Positions 1 through 9,678 are shown, counted from the first letter of the stretch. The stretch: 35,601 nucleotides of DNA from Bacteriovoracaceae bacterium (GCA_018649885.1 JABIHA010000092.1:1-35601); one strand, 5' to 3'. Notes: generated by a model from the sequence alone, not told the origin. Program-made: numbers and translations.

Positions 1-48
1 ACGGCGGATGTCCTTAATCATTTTCTCACTCGATACTTTCTTGCTCAT
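1..48 (-). CDS. IS3-family transposase OrfA, N-terminal fragment
   Basis: Only the first 16 codons are in the window, running off the left edge. The peptide MSKKVSSEKMIKDIRR is typical of the N-terminus of IS3-family OrfA proteins, which continue into a helix-turn-helix that binds the IS ends. A perfect GGAGG lies six bases before the ATG at 48. In this family OrfA is joined to the DDE catalytic OrfB by programmed frameshifting; that part is not visible here. The identification rests on a short peptide but agrees with the abrupt truncation of the neighbouring gene. Confidence 0.65.
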   Translation of the reverse strand, partial: MSKKVSSEKMIKDIRR

Positions 49-135
49 TACAACCTCCTTAATAAGGAAAAGTTTAGCAGAAAGTACCTCTTAGCTTTTT
101 AACTCTTTTGGTCCACTTTGGGCTGACGTTAAACA
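1..135 (-). mobile_element. End of an IS3-family insertion sequence (partial)
   Basis: The leftmost 135 bases look like the 5' end of an IS3-type element read on the minus strand. A plausible terminal sequence beginning TGTTTAACGTCAGCC lies at 135-121, and the start of a transposase gene with a strong ribosome site follows inside. The methyltransferase reading frame on its right loses family-like sequence exactly here and hits a stop within the element. The other end of the IS and its target duplication lie outside the window, so the boundary at 135 is inferred to within a few bases. Confidence 0.7.
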
Positions 136-1046
136 GCTAACGCTCCATAAAATAGGGGTTCCAGGATGTCATTAAAGAAATTTGAATAAGTGCCTATATC
201 TTTTTTAAAAAGGCGGCGGAGAAAGTTTTTAGGGCCGGTTCCCCAAAAGGCATCCCGTTCTACTCCGAACCAACCTTTTTTTTGCAGAAAATATAAAAAG
301 ACGATCTGGCCCAAGAGTTTTTTGGTGAAATCTACAGTATCCACACCACTGGTTTTAAAATCCTTTTTAATTTTAGGGTTGTTAGCCACCTGCTCGTCCA
401 AGGCTTCTTTGACCTTCAAAAACAAGCCCCGGTACTGCTCAAAAAACTCTTTGGTTACTACTTCTATGCTAAACAGGTCTTCAATCTCAGCAAGAGCGGG
501 ATTTTCTTCGTCATTTTCTAAAAGTGACAATAATTGAAATTGGGCAGTATGGCTATTTTCATTTTCTCCTACTAAAAAGGAATATCTTCGAGAAGGGGTA
601 AACTCCTCTTTGACCTTCGATTTTCCATGTTTATCTTCAACGAATTTATAGTCCATCTTCACGAAGGAGAACCGCCACTCATTTTCAGACGGAGAAACAA
701 ATGCTATAAGGGAGGCATCACGCAAAACACCACTCCGACCTCCATTCAAATACCATGAGATAAAGTTTCTCTGCATGGCTCTTGCACGATCAAGAGATGT
801 TTCTTTTTTAAGCTGTACTATTAATACGTCTAACCCGCTACCTTCACTATCCTCATAGCTCCCGACATATTCCAAGCTTTCTATATGAGGTTTATAGGAA
901 TCTGGCAAATGGCTTCCTTTAAGAACAGTAGAACCCGATTCATCAATTTTATTCAATAAATTCTTTACAAAATAAATAAAGCGATCCTTAGCAAAAGATC
1001 GCTCAAATGTTTCTCGAATTAGTTTTTTCGCAGGTTCTTTATCCAT
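129..1046 (-). pseudogene. Truncated Eco57I-like DNA methyltransferase, N-terminal third
   Basis: The 305-residue frame resembles the N-terminal region of large (usually over 1000 aa) class I SAM-dependent DNA methyltransferases of the Eco57I/PglX kind that accompany helicases in restriction-type defence loci. Its last part, with QIVFLYFLQKKGWFGV and then NDILEPLFYGALAV, is the alpha-helical region that normally leads into the methyltransferase core. No SAM-binding motif or NPPY catalytic motif remains, so the protein cannot methylate DNA. The loss occurs at the IS3-type end at about 135, and the last residue or two and the stop come from the IS. It starts one base after the helicase stop codon, with AGGGGAA inside the helicase gene as ribosome site. 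I infer an inactivated operon; the rest of the gene may survive beyond the IS. Confidence 0.75.
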
Positions 1047-1047
1047 T

Positions 1048-4000
1048 CTATTCCCCTACTAAATATTCAGATAAAATAACTTCCCTAACACCAGATGAAT
1101 GACCAGAGATTTCCGAAACATGGCTTTCCAGTAATTCAGATGGTATGTTTTTTTGCAATATCCCCACGACCTTTATGGCCAGCCGTGATGGTTCGATAGT
1201 GACACTCAATTCATCAACCAACTCTTTATTAACTTTCTTCATTGTTTGCTTAGGCAAGTCACCTTCTTCCAACTTCACCCTAACCTTCTTTAAATACTCT
1301 TCTTGATCCTCAGTTAACTTCCTCTTATCTTTAATAGCCTTTAGAATCTTTAATATTTTTGCCCCGCTATCCTTGCCACCTTTGGTTTTTGAAATCTCAG
1401 GTGCTTCCTCAGTAGTTGCAAACGTAAATGCATCTTTACTCTTATCGAGAAACGCAAAGAACTCTTTCCCGATAGTTTCTCGTTTAGTAATAGGGTCAGT
1501 AGCCAATACCCTAGCGATTGCCATAAAATCTAGCTCCTCTGGATCGTCTTTTCCCGATAAGTAAAACTTTTCTACTTTCCCTTTTCTGAAGTACGTTATT
1601 AGTTTATTTCCGTCACACTTAAAAGACCTAGCTGTTCGAGACTTTCTTGGAAGCCTCTTAATGTCTGAAAATAAATCAGGGTCTTTATCTCTAATGTCTT
1701 TTATGACCTGTAAGTATTTTAATTGGCTTTCTTCCTCATCATCTTCGCCCAAAATGGTTTTCTTAGATATAAGCTGGTCGAACAATTCAAAAGATTCAAT
1801 ATCTTCACCTTCCGTTAGAAGCCTCGCATCTGACCCTAAAAGGGATATAAATGCTTTTATCTTAGCTTCTGCGGCTGACTTCAGCTTTATTTCATCGTCA
1901 GCCTGTTTTGTAGGGAAGAAATTAAATGAATATATTGTGTCAAATTCTGTATCCACTCTATTAATACGACCAACCCTTTGCATTATTCTGGTTGGGTTCC
2001 AAGGGATATCATAATTAACGACAACATTAGACCTATGTAAATTAACGCCCTCAGCCAACACCTCTGAGGTTATTAAAATCCTATAATCGTTCTTCGGTTC
2101 CCTTGCCTTAGCATCAAAATTAACGATAACCCTGTTTCTGGTCTCAGCACTAGAGCCACCATGATAAGCAAGAATACAGTCTCCAAATTTTTCCTTGAGG
2201 TTTTTTGCCAAATATTCAACCGTTTCCTTGGACTCAGAAAATACTATTATTTTGCTTTTCTTTAGAATCTCATTGGTCTGCAATATTTTAATGAATTCCA
2301 TAAGTTTAGGATCACGATTTACACCTCTCCACAACAATTTTATTTCCCTTAACATTTCCAAATCAGACAACAACCCTTCTTTCAATCCTTCCTCAAAGTC
2401 TTTAGCTGGGAATACTCTTGCCTTATCTTCATCAATTAACTTCTGAATTCTTTCTTCGTCATCATTTTCAAGAAATTCAAAAATCTTAATAGCGTGTTTT
2501 TTGCTTAAATAAACTCTACCCTTTTCCAACTCTGCTATGAATCGTTCGTAAGATGCGATGAACCTGTCTACAGAGTTACGAAATGCATAAAAGCTACTTT
2601 CCAGCCTTTTAACTAACAGGATTTTCATAAAACGCCCCATGTTCTTCTGGGACTGGATTTCTAGTTGGTCAACATCATCACCTTTGTAAAAAAGCATTGG
2701 GGTATATCGAGAGTACTTGAAGTCTCTCGCTATGATTTCTATGGTTCGATTAAATACGCTGTCCTCAACATCATCCAACTGGTAGTAGACTGACACCGGA
2801 TCAGCAACGTCAGGGAATTTAAGACCCTGCTTTTTCAAGTCTTCTCCAAAGTATGTTTCGATCTCATTTCTAGTTCTTCTTACCATTAAATGTTTAAGAA
2901 CTTTCTCTCGAATCTCAATTGAATTTTCTTTTATAGCTTGCATATATTCGTCATGGTCATCCTGTCTATCTAATCCCTTTAAACGCTTTGCAAGTTCTTT
3001 AAAGAATTTGTCGAGATTGGGCAGGTTAGGGATAGTGCTTTTCTTAGAACTCTGAAAGAGCTTTATCTGGCTCATCAAATCAGAGGGAGTATTATTTTGA
3101 GGGGTGGCAGTTACCAAAATTACTCTCTTGCCTCTGCAAATTTGAGCAAGTTTTTCATAGGTAATATTATCTTCGCTTCTAAATCTATGGGCTTCATCAA
3201 TAATTACGTTGTGAAACTTTTCCGTTCCTCTTTTGATTAATTTATCTAACTTTCCTAGCGATTCAAATTCAGCAGGGATTCTAAAATCCATAAATACGTT
3301 AATCCATGATCCTGGATTGTCTTTATCTAGTAGTACAGGAGGAGCAATTACCAAGGTACGCCCATCTATTTGGTTAGCCAGCATCGCAGCCATGAAGGTT
3401 TTTCCTAAACCCACTACATCTGACAAGAACACCCCTCCATATTCTTCTAATATTTTTTTTGCATTTAAAACTGCCTGTTCTTGATACTCCAGCTTCCTAA
3501 AATTAATCGGCTCATATTTATAAAACACCTTGTCTGACTGACCTAGCTCACCCTTAAAATACTCATATAGGAATTTTAGATAAAGCTCGTAAGGGGTTAT
3601 TGTATCATTCAGCCACGTCTTATCATTGATTGTGTTTATATACTGATCTTTTACGTCTACTGCATCCTCCCAAAGATCGTCGAACTTGTTTAAAGCAAAG
3701 TCATAGTCAGATTTATTCTTGAGTTCCACATTAAATTCTAAATTATCAATTAACCCTGATCTCGTAAAATTACTTGATCCTGTTATGACTCTTCCATCGT
3801 CTTTATCATCTTCATGAAAGGTCATGATATATAGCTTTGCGTGTAAATTCTCTGTGGGGTAAGCCTTAATCTCTAGCTTTCCACTTCTCAACCATTCAAT
3901 AAACTTATGAACACCTTCTTCAGCTTGCTCACTATCCTCAGAGTCCTCTAGCTCATCTTTTACTTCATCTGAAAACTTTTCTTTTGTCTCAGCGTGAGAG

Positions 4001-4251
4001 AACTTTAGCTCTTGCTGTTTAATAGGCTTGTTATTTTTCACAGAATCTACCGTATGCTTATTGGTTCCAATGCCAATTAAGATTCTTATTTTCTCTGTAT
4101 TCTCTAATGACTTATAAATGGAATAGAACCCGCTTGTATAGAAATAGCCGACAAGAACATCAAAGTCGCTGGTATCCTTTATAAGAACATTAAACCTGTC
4201 CCTAAGGGTCTTATTAGCTTCATTTGTGATAAAGGTAGTATCAGATGTCAT
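1048..4251 (-). CDS. PLD-nuclease/SNF2-type helicase fusion protein
   Basis: This 1067-residue protein combines an N-terminal phospholipase D-type domain with a superfamily 2 helicase. The PLD signature is the HAK at 137-139 followed by GSSN at 158-161. The helicase has Walker A GLGKT at 281-285, DEAH at 352-355, the ATATPQNN motif, and a C-terminal lobe with SEVLAEGVNLH and QRVGRINR. Such proteins are DNA translocases or nucleases in restriction-like anti-phage loci, encoded next to large adenine methyltransferases, as here. An acidic stretch (about 95-112) interrupts the PLD domain. The gene is third in an operon with 1- to 23-bp gaps. A single PLD motif implies dimerisation for phosphodiesterase activity, as is known for that superfamily. 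It is intact, although its partner methyltransferase is not. Confidence 0.85.
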   Translation of the reverse strand: MTSDTTFITNEANKTLRDRFNVLIKDTSDFDVLVGYFYTSGFYSIYKSLENTEKIRILIGIGTNKHTVDSVKNNKPIKQQELKFSHAETKEKFSDEVKDELEDSEDSEQAEEGVHKFIEWLRSGKLEIKAYPTENLHAKLYIMTFHEDDKDDGRVITGSSNFTRSGLIDNLEFNVELKNKSDYDFALNKFDDLWEDAVDVKDQYINTINDKTWLNDTITPYELYLKFLYEYFKGELGQSDKVFYKYEPINFRKLEYQEQAVLNAKKILEEYGGVFLSDVVGLGKTFMAAMLANQIDGRTLVIAPPVLLDKDNPGSWINVFMDFRIPAEFESLGKLDKLIKRGTEKFHNVIIDEAHRFRSEDNITYEKLAQICRGKRVILVTATPQNNTPSDLMSQIKLFQSSKKSTIPNLPNLDKFFKELAKRLKGLDRQDDHDEYMQAIKENSIEIREKVLKHLMVRRTRNEIETYFGEDLKKQGLKFPDVADPVSVYYQLDDVEDSVFNRTIEIIARDFKYSRYTPMLFYKGDDVDQLEIQSQKNMGRFMKILLVKRLESSFYAFRNSVDRFIASYERFIAELEKGRVYLSKKHAIKIFEFLENDDEERIQKLIDEDKARVFPAKDFEEGLKEGLLSDLEMLREIKLLWRGVNRDPKLMEFIKILQTNEILKKSKIIVFSESKETVEYLAKNLKEKFGDCILAYHGGSSAETRNRVIVNFDAKAREPKNDYRILITSEVLAEGVNLHRSNVVVNYDIPWNPTRIMQRVGRINRVDTEFDTIYSFNFFPTKQADDEIKLKSAAEAKIKAFISLLGSDARLLTEGEDIESFELFDQLISKKTILGEDDEEESQLKYLQVIKDIRDKDPDLFSDIKRLPRKSRTARSFKCDGNKLITYFRKGKVEKFYLSGKDDPEELDFMAIARVLATDPITKRETIGKEFFAFLDKSKDAFTFATTEEAPEISKTKGGKDSGAKILKILKAIKDKRKLTEDQEEYLKKVRVKLEEGDLPKQTMKKVNKELVDELSVTIEPSRLAIKVVGILQKNIPSELLESHVSEISGHSSGVREVILSEYLVGE

Positions 4252-4262
4252 GTGGATATGAG

Positions 4263-4619
4263 TTAGGTGGTTTTAGGACTAATATCCATCCATTTACAAG
4301 GGACAGATATAGTTTCAAGGTGAAATAAATTGTCTTCAACCCAGACGGTCAGACTCTCTTGATTCTTTTCATAGGACGTTATGTAGGCCATGAGTTTCCA
4401 ATTAACAAATGCACAGCCTCTTCCTCTCCCCTTTGCCTCGATTTCAACTGTCTTTTCATTATAGGTAATCGCTAGAACATCACCTTGGAAGTCAAACGTA
4501 GCCTCATTACTGGCATATTTCAACTTTCGCTTCCTTCTCCTCCCATCTTTCCCAATCTTAATAAAGTCGTCCAACACGTCCATTAGTTTTTGAGCATTTA
4601 CTTGGTAACATACATTCAT
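4263..4619 (-). CDS. Small beta-rich protein, possibly sliding-clamp-like
   Basis: A 118-residue protein, second in the operon, 23 bp after the winged-helix gene and 11 bp before the helicase gene. It starts with a helix (VNAQKLMDVLDDFIK), has a basic patch GRRRKRK, and then alternating short beta strands: ATFDFQGDVLAITY, TVEIEAKGRGRGCAFVNWKLM, LTVWVEDNLFHLETISVPCKW. The order helix, strand, strand, G-rich turn, strand-helix, strand, strand resembles one lobe of a DNA sliding clamp (beta clamp/PCNA fold). That is pattern reading rather than a detected domain. The position suggests a DNA-binding or processivity partner of the helicase-methyltransferase pair. No function is proven. Confidence 0.55.
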   Translation of the reverse strand: MNVCYQVNAQKLMDVLDDFIKIGKDGRRRKRKLKYASNEATFDFQGDVLAITYNEKTVEIEAKGRGRGCAFVNWKLMAYITSYEKNQESLTVWVEDNLFHLETISVPCKWMDISPKTT

Positions 4620-4642
4620 GGGAAATATAAATTGATTAACAG

Positions 4643-5590
4643 TTATTCTTGCTCTATGCCTTCTATGATTGGAAGGAGTTTAACCTTATTGACTTCTTCA
4701 AACTCCCTGCTAATTTCTTCTTTAAGTTTTTGTTGAAAATTTCTCATCTCATCTCGCCAAAGATTATTCTGAAACCATTCATAAAGATCACCTAAAAGTG
4801 CCTCAGAAACAACTGACACAACTTCCCAGTCAACCTTCTTGTCGAAACTGTGGATAGTATAAACAAGCCAATTAGGTGATATTCCTCCAACATAGCCAAC
4901 GTTGTCAACGTTGCCACCGTTTCCATAAGGGCTGTGCAGTAACAATACTGGATACCTAAAAGCTTTCTCGAAATCGGCGTAAAGGTGCTGAAAATATTTC
5001 CCCATCATTTGATCTATCAGTATCCCTATCATCAAGAAACCTCTCATTTGCCTGGGATTATCGGAGCCTTTAATTACCCTTTCTGAAGCACATTGGCAAA
5101 ACCCTCTCCCTTCAGAAAAGACAGTATTCATCAGCCTAAATCTACCATCATACTTTACGGGCACTGTCCAGAACCAATCAATGAGCCCCCTGCATGAGGG
5201 CTGGTCCATAACTACACCACTTCTCTCCCCCTCAGCAGTGGAACTATCAACATTCACCCAAGCCCGGCATTTCTCATTTAATTCATAAATAAAGTCCTCG
5301 TCAGACTTTGATATGGCTTCCTTTCCTAGAGCCGTTAACTTCCACAGCCCCCTAAACTTAGTAATAAAACCAGCCTTTACGCATTTACTAGAATAAGAAT
5401 GTACAGACAGCTTCCATTTAGGCTTTCCTGTGATTCGATTGACTACTAATTGATCTTCACTAAGGTTTAGTTTTGGTTCGACAGCAGATAAAATATCTTT
5501 GTGATAATCCTCCCCACCTGCATTATTGATTTCAATTAAAATAGCTTTGAGAATTTTTCCGATTCGCTCTCTTGGAATTCTTGTAGCCAT
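4643..5590 (-). CDS. Winged-helix (Mrr N-terminal-like) protein of restriction-type operon
   Basis: A 315-residue protein heading the minus-strand operon. The first 95 residues look like the winged helix found at the N-terminus of Mrr-type restriction proteins: a helical start, W-K-L-S-V-H-S-Y, then KAGFITKFRGLWKLTALGKEAI, which matches the usual 'aG.i....rG.w.LT..G' pattern. The remaining 220 residues carry cysteines (GFCQCAS), the stretch PVLLLHSPYGNGGNVDNVGYVGGI and a charged coiled C-terminus. I do not recognise a catalytic Mrr nuclease core (D-ExK/QxK). It may be a specificity or regulatory subunit of the downstream helicase-methyltransferase system. The start at 5590 is the first good ATG; the 48-bp gap to the endonuclease gene upstream can hold a promoter. 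Confidence 0.6.
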   Translation of the reverse strand: MATRIPRERIGKILKAILIEINNAGGEDYHKDILSAVEPKLNLSEDQLVVNRITGKPKWKLSVHSYSSKCVKAGFITKFRGLWKLTALGKEAISKSDEDFIYELNEKCRAWVNVDSSTAEGERSGVVMDQPSCRGLIDWFWTVPVKYDGRFRLMNTVFSEGRGFCQCASERVIKGSDNPRQMRGFLMIGILIDQMMGKYFQHLYADFEKAFRYPVLLLHSPYGNGGNVDNVGYVGGISPNWLVYTIHSFDKKVDWEVVSVVSEALLGDLYEWFQNNLWRDEMRNFQQKLKEEISREFEEVNKVKLLPIIEGIEQE

Positions 5591-5638
5591 TCTAAATCTC
5601 CGTTCAACGTATAAATTTCTGGTTAGAATAGTTCAAGA

Positions 5639-6436
5639 TCAAAAATCTTCTATATTATCTATTAAACCCACCTCATCCACAAACCTATTCCTATTCCCCT
5701 GAACAGCCTCGATCAAATCGTTTCTTTCAATTTCCCAATCATCTGGCGGGTCGCTTAAATTCCATTGACTCAAGATTTCTTTATACTCACCAGGAATTAA
5801 AACATCATACTGACTGGACATATAGAAATAGGCTCTAGCTATATCTCCTCTTATAGCTTCTGTCGGTTCTGCGATCTTACCTTTACGCCCAAGATTCTTT
5901 CTTAGTTCAAAATCACATTGCCCATACACTCTAGGTTCGTCAGGAATATCTCCAAATGGGTGGTTAGACCGATCTCCGTTGACCTCACCAATTGAAGGAA
6001 ACAAGTTATGCATATCAGCTTGCATCATTTTGAATTTATCTGAAATTCTGGAACAGCATTTCCTTCCTTTATAAGTCTTACCATTTCTCTTGGTACATAG
6101 CTTTTTTTGCCAGCATTGCAGGTTCTTTCCGAAAGCATGGGCTGGCATAACGTGCTCCCACTCCAATCTTCGACTTCTCTTGTTAGTTTGCTTTCTGGGA
6201 ACGTATCCACAAGACAAATGGTCTATATCCTTAGCCTTATTAAAGGAACAACCGCAATAGAGGGTTTGAGTTTGACCGGCATTTAAATAAAGCTTCATGA
6301 GCTTTTTTTTAGATTGGGAGAAACTAGTGCTGGTGGAGGGTTGCAGCGTATCAAATGAGCTTGTCTGAAAACTATATGAAATAGTACTCAGGCTCAAAAA
6401 TCCAATCAAAGTGGTTATTTGGACTATGTTTTTCAT
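5639..6436 (-). CDS. Secreted endonuclease I (EndA/Dns family)
   Basis: A 265-residue protein of the endonuclease I family, periplasmic or extracellular DNases that cut DNA without sequence preference. Residues 1-22 form a classic signal peptide (MKNIVQ, a hydrophobic stretch, then a small-residue cleavage site near SYS). The core contains the family hallmark RLEWEHVMPAHAFG, which provides the beta-beta-alpha metal-finger histidine, and MQADMHNLFPSIGEVNGDRSN. Pairs of cysteines (CGCS, CW, CT, CC) suggest disulphides in the mature protein. It lies upstream of the restriction-type operon in the same direction and diverges from the RapA-like gene across 80 AT-rich bases. It may degrade incoming DNA outside the cytoplasm or salvage nucleotides. 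Family assignment is strong; any role in defence is inference. Confidence 0.9.
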   Translation of the reverse strand: MKNIVQITTLIGFLSLSTISYSFQTSSFDTLQPSTSTSFSQSKKKLMKLYLNAGQTQTLYCGCSFNKAKDIDHLSCGYVPRKQTNKRSRRLEWEHVMPAHAFGKNLQCWQKKLCTKRNGKTYKGRKCCSRISDKFKMMQADMHNLFPSIGEVNGDRSNHPFGDIPDEPRVYGQCDFELRKNLGRKGKIAEPTEAIRGDIARAYFYMSSQYDVLIPGEYKEILSQWNLSDPPDDWEIERNDLIEAVQGNRNRFVDEVGLIDNIEDF

Positions 6437-6516
6437 ATATAATAATATTTTCTCTTACACAATAAGCTTACCCTAAATTTTATAACCTAATTATAAGCTT
6501 TCTATCTTTCTAAATC

Positions 6517-9500
6517 ATGCCACCTCTACCTTTAAGTCCCGGAACTCTTGTGCGACTCATAGCAAATCCCGGTAGAACTGGAGTAACCACAGGACGGAGT
6601 CGGGAGAGAGCAGATCGTATTTACTGGCAAGTAATGTTCCCTGATGGCTCTGAATGGGCACTCGAAAGTCAAATAGAGGAAATACCAGATACCGAAGACC
6701 CTATAGACCAATTAGAAACAGGAAGGCTAGGACGAATCATAGATTTACGCAGGAATTTGACCTTTATTAGGTTAAATGGTCAATTAGCAAATCTAATATA
6801 TAGCATGGACACAACCAATACGGACTTTTATCCACATCAATTTAAACCAGTCCTAGATTTTCTAAACTCTCCAAGCAATGGAATTTTAATAGCAGATGAG
6901 GTTGGTCTGGGAAAAACAATTGAAGCTGGCTTAATATGGACAGAACTAAGAAGTAGGTTTGATTTTCGCCGCTTAATGGTTTTGTGCCCAGCCATGCTTA
7001 GAGAAAAATGGCAATTTGAATTAAAAAATAAATTTGGAATTTCTGGAGAGATTTTAGACGCCAAAGAAGCTCTGAAACAATTTAAAGAATCCATAAGTGG
7101 TCAACGAAATGAATTATCTATCATAGCAAGCTTTCAGGGCTTGAGACCTCGAAGAGGATGGAACGAAGATGACTCAGATAATAATGACAATGCATCGAAA
7201 CTAGCTCGATTTATAGATGAGGTGGCATATGAAAATCCTCTATTAGATTTATTAATTATTGATGAAGCCCATTATTTGAGAAATCCTGAAAGTATGACGT
7301 CAAAGTTAGGGCGGCTATTAAGGCAGGTAGCTGAAAATATAACTTTATTATCAGCAACTCCTATTCAACTGAGAAGCAGAGACCTTTATCAACTGCTAAA
7401 CTTGGTTGACCAAAGCACATTCAATGAGCCAACTTCATTTGATGAAATTCTTCAAGCTAACCGACCGTTGATAATGGCCAGAGATATGGTTTTAAGAGGG
7501 TGGGTATCGAATGAGGCTGAAGGAAGGCAACAAATTAGTCAGCAAGATTTATTATCCACCCTTAGAGACGCACAATCCCACTCTCTTTTACAAGATAATC
7601 GACAACTTAAACACTTACTTGAAAATCCTCCTACAGACGATGAGCTAACCAATAATGAATACCGGGCTTATTTAGCCAATAGACTTGAAAACGTAAACTT
7701 ATTAGGTCATGCCGTTACTAGAACTAGAAAAAGGGACGTTGTTTCTTTGCGAGTTCGCAGGGATGTTATTCCAGAGGAAATTCCTCTATCAGAACCAGAG
7801 GAAAAGTTTTATGAAAAGGTAACCAATTTAGTTCGTGAATTTAGCCTCAGTCATGGGGTGCATGAAGGTTTTTTATTAGTTACACCTCAAAGGCAAATGT
7901 CCAGCTGCATGGCCGCCTCTCTAGAGCAGTGGGAAAAGACACGAAAAGAAATTATTTCAGAGAACGCCTATGACGAACAAGCATACGAGGACCTTGGGAT
8001 AATTAAAACTCCATCTAAAACCTTTGGGCCGTTGACAAGTATGCTGATAAACGAAGCTTCCAATATGGGAGATTTGAATGAACTGACAACACATGATAGT
8101 AAATTTAATCGTCTTAGAAATATTTTAAGAGATTATTTAAATAGAAACCCTAATGAAAAGATTGTGCTATTCGCCTACTTCCGCCCAACCCTTCGCTACC
8201 TGAAGAAACGGTTAAATGAGGAAGGAATTGAGTCAATCACCCTCATGGGTGGCGATGCCAATAAAGGAGAAATATTACGAAACTTTCAAGACCCTAGTGG
8301 TCCCAAAGTTCTCCTATCGTCAGAGGTGGCAAGCGAAGGTATTGACCTACAGTTTTCTAAGTTTTTAATTAATTATGACTTGCCTTGGAATCCTATGAAA
8401 GTGGAACAGCGAATAGGACGCATAGACAGGTTAGGTCAAGATTCTCCCAATATAAAAATATGGAATCTGTTTTATCAAAATACGATAGATTCGAGAATAT
8501 ACACAAGACTATATGACCGTCTAAGATTGTTTGAGAATACTTTGGGTGACCTAGAAGAAGTCTTGGGTGATGAGATTCAAAAGCTAACCTCTGATCTTTT
8601 AACTCATCACTTAACATCAGAGCAAGAAATTGAAAGAATAGAACAGTCCGCCCAAGCAATAGCAAACCTAAGAAACCGTGAAGAAGTTCTGGAGGGTGAA
8701 GCTGGAAACTTAATAGCACATGGAGATTACATCCTAAACCAAGTCAAAGCTTCAAGGGAGCTAGAAAGATGCATAACGGGAGAAGATATCTGGGTTTACA
8801 TAAAGGACTTTTTTGATGAAAATTATACAGGTAGCGAATTTATTAGAGTAACAGACGGTGAGTTATTATTTGATGTCAGACTTTCAGAAGAGGCAAAAAT
8901 TAAATTTGAAGAATTTGTTCAATCAAATGGAATGTTGAGCCAAACCAATTTGGCATCGACTCATACGAGAGCAATTCGGTGCAGATTTGCAAACAAGGTT
9001 GCCGGTTTTACTGATAAAACAGTAGAGGTGATTAATCAGTTTCATCCTTTAGTAAGATTTTCGAGTCATAAAATAAAGGAGTTTGGGCCATCCTATTACC
9101 ATAAAACAGTTGGCGTCAAGTTGCCATCATCAGAGCTTCCGGGATTTCCTATAGGTGTATATGTATTTTTTGTAGACCTTTGGTCACTTCAAGGAGTCCG
9201 AAGTATTGAAAGACTTAATTTTGTCGTTAAGCCATATAATCACGGCAACTTTATTTTAGAGGACAAGGCAGAGCAACTAGTGACAACAACAGCAAGGAAG
9301 GGTATAGATTGGATTGGAGCTGAAAATTTCGTTGATATAGATTCAATTATGAGCACTGCTAACGATTGCATATCCAAGTCTGAGGAAATGTACAATAAGT
9401 ACGTTCAAGAAATAGCGGATGAAAATAACGACAGGGCTGACCTTCAAGAAAAATCAATAAAAAACCATTTGGCACGAAGCTTAGATAGCTTGAACAATGT

Positions 9501-9678
9501 ATTGCAAGGACATAGAACAAGGGGTCGGGAAGCTCTAGTCAGAGCTACTGAAGGCAGAATAACTGCTTTAATAAATAGAGTTGACCGACAAATACTGAGA
9601 ATTAATGATGGCCGAGAATTAAAGCATCATAAACTAACTTCCTGCTTAGGTATAATTAGCTTGGAAGACTTTAGCTAA
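6517..9678 (+). CDS. RapA/SNF2-like DEAH helicase-type ATPase
   Basis: A 1053-residue SNF2-superfamily ATPase. An N-terminal module (about 5-60) has the beta-barrel look of a Tudor/SH3-like domain (PGTLVRLIANPGRTG...WQVMFPDGSEWALESQIEE). The ATPase follows: ADEVGLGKTIEAGL (127-139), IIDEAHYLR, LLSATPIQLRSRDLYQLL, SSEVASEGIDL and NYDLPWNPMKVEQRIGRIDRLGQ. Motif spacing is close to RapA/HepA and to the SNF2 proteins of DISARM-like and Dpd loci. The C-terminal 350 residues are helical and unassigned. The next gene is an Hsp70-like ATPase 31 bp downstream, so the two probably form one transcription unit. No clear Shine-Dalgarno precedes the ATG at 6517. A role as a DNA translocase in phage defence is inference. 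Confidence 0.85.
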   Translation: MPPLPLSPGTLVRLIANPGRTGVTTGRSRERADRIYWQVMFPDGSEWALESQIEEIPDTEDPIDQLETGRLGRIIDLRRNLTFIRLNGQLANLIYSMDTTNTDFYPHQFKPVLDFLNSPSNGILIADEVGLGKTIEAGLIWTELRSRFDFRRLMVLCPAMLREKWQFELKNKFGISGEILDAKEALKQFKESISGQRNELSIIASFQGLRPRRGWNEDDSDNNDNASKLARFIDEVAYENPLLDLLIIDEAHYLRNPESMTSKLGRLLRQVAENITLLSATPIQLRSRDLYQLLNLVDQSTFNEPTSFDEILQANRPLIMARDMVLRGWVSNEAEGRQQISQQDLLSTLRDAQSHSLLQDNRQLKHLLENPPTDDELTNNEYRAYLANRLENVNLLGHAVTRTRKRDVVSLRVRRDVIPEEIPLSEPEEKFYEKVTNLVREFSLSHGVHEGFLLVTPQRQMSSCMAASLEQWEKTRKEIISENAYDEQAYEDLGIIKTPSKTFGPLTSMLINEASNMGDLNELTTHDSKFNRLRNILRDYLNRNPNEKIVLFAYFRPTLRYLKKRLNEEGIESITLMGGDANKGEILRNFQDPSGPKVLLSSEVASEGIDLQFSKFLINYDLPWNPMKVEQRIGRIDRLGQDSPNIKIWNLFYQNTIDSRIYTRLYDRLRLFENTLGDLEEVLGDEIQKLTSDLLTHHLTSEQEIERIEQSAQAIANLRNREEVLEGEAGNLIAHGDYILNQVKASRELERCITGEDIWVYIKDFFDENYTGSEFIRVTDGELLFDVRLSEEAKIKFEEFVQSNGMLSQTNLASTHTRAIRCRFANKVAGFTDKTVEVINQFHPLVRFSSHKIKEFGPSYYHKTVGVKLPSSELPGFPIGVYVFFVDLWSLQGVRSIERLNFVVKPYNHGNFILEDKAEQLVTTTARKGIDWIGAENFVDIDSIMSTANDCISKSEEMYNKYVQEIADENNDRADLQEKSIKNHLARSLDSLNNVLQGHRTRGREALVRATEGRITALINRVDRQILRINDGRELKHHKLTSCLGIISLEDFS

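Noticed and set aside
8393..8719. Minus-strand frame of 108 codons inside the RapA-like gene
   Set aside because: Overlaps a strongly supported helicase domain on the other strand and has no motif.
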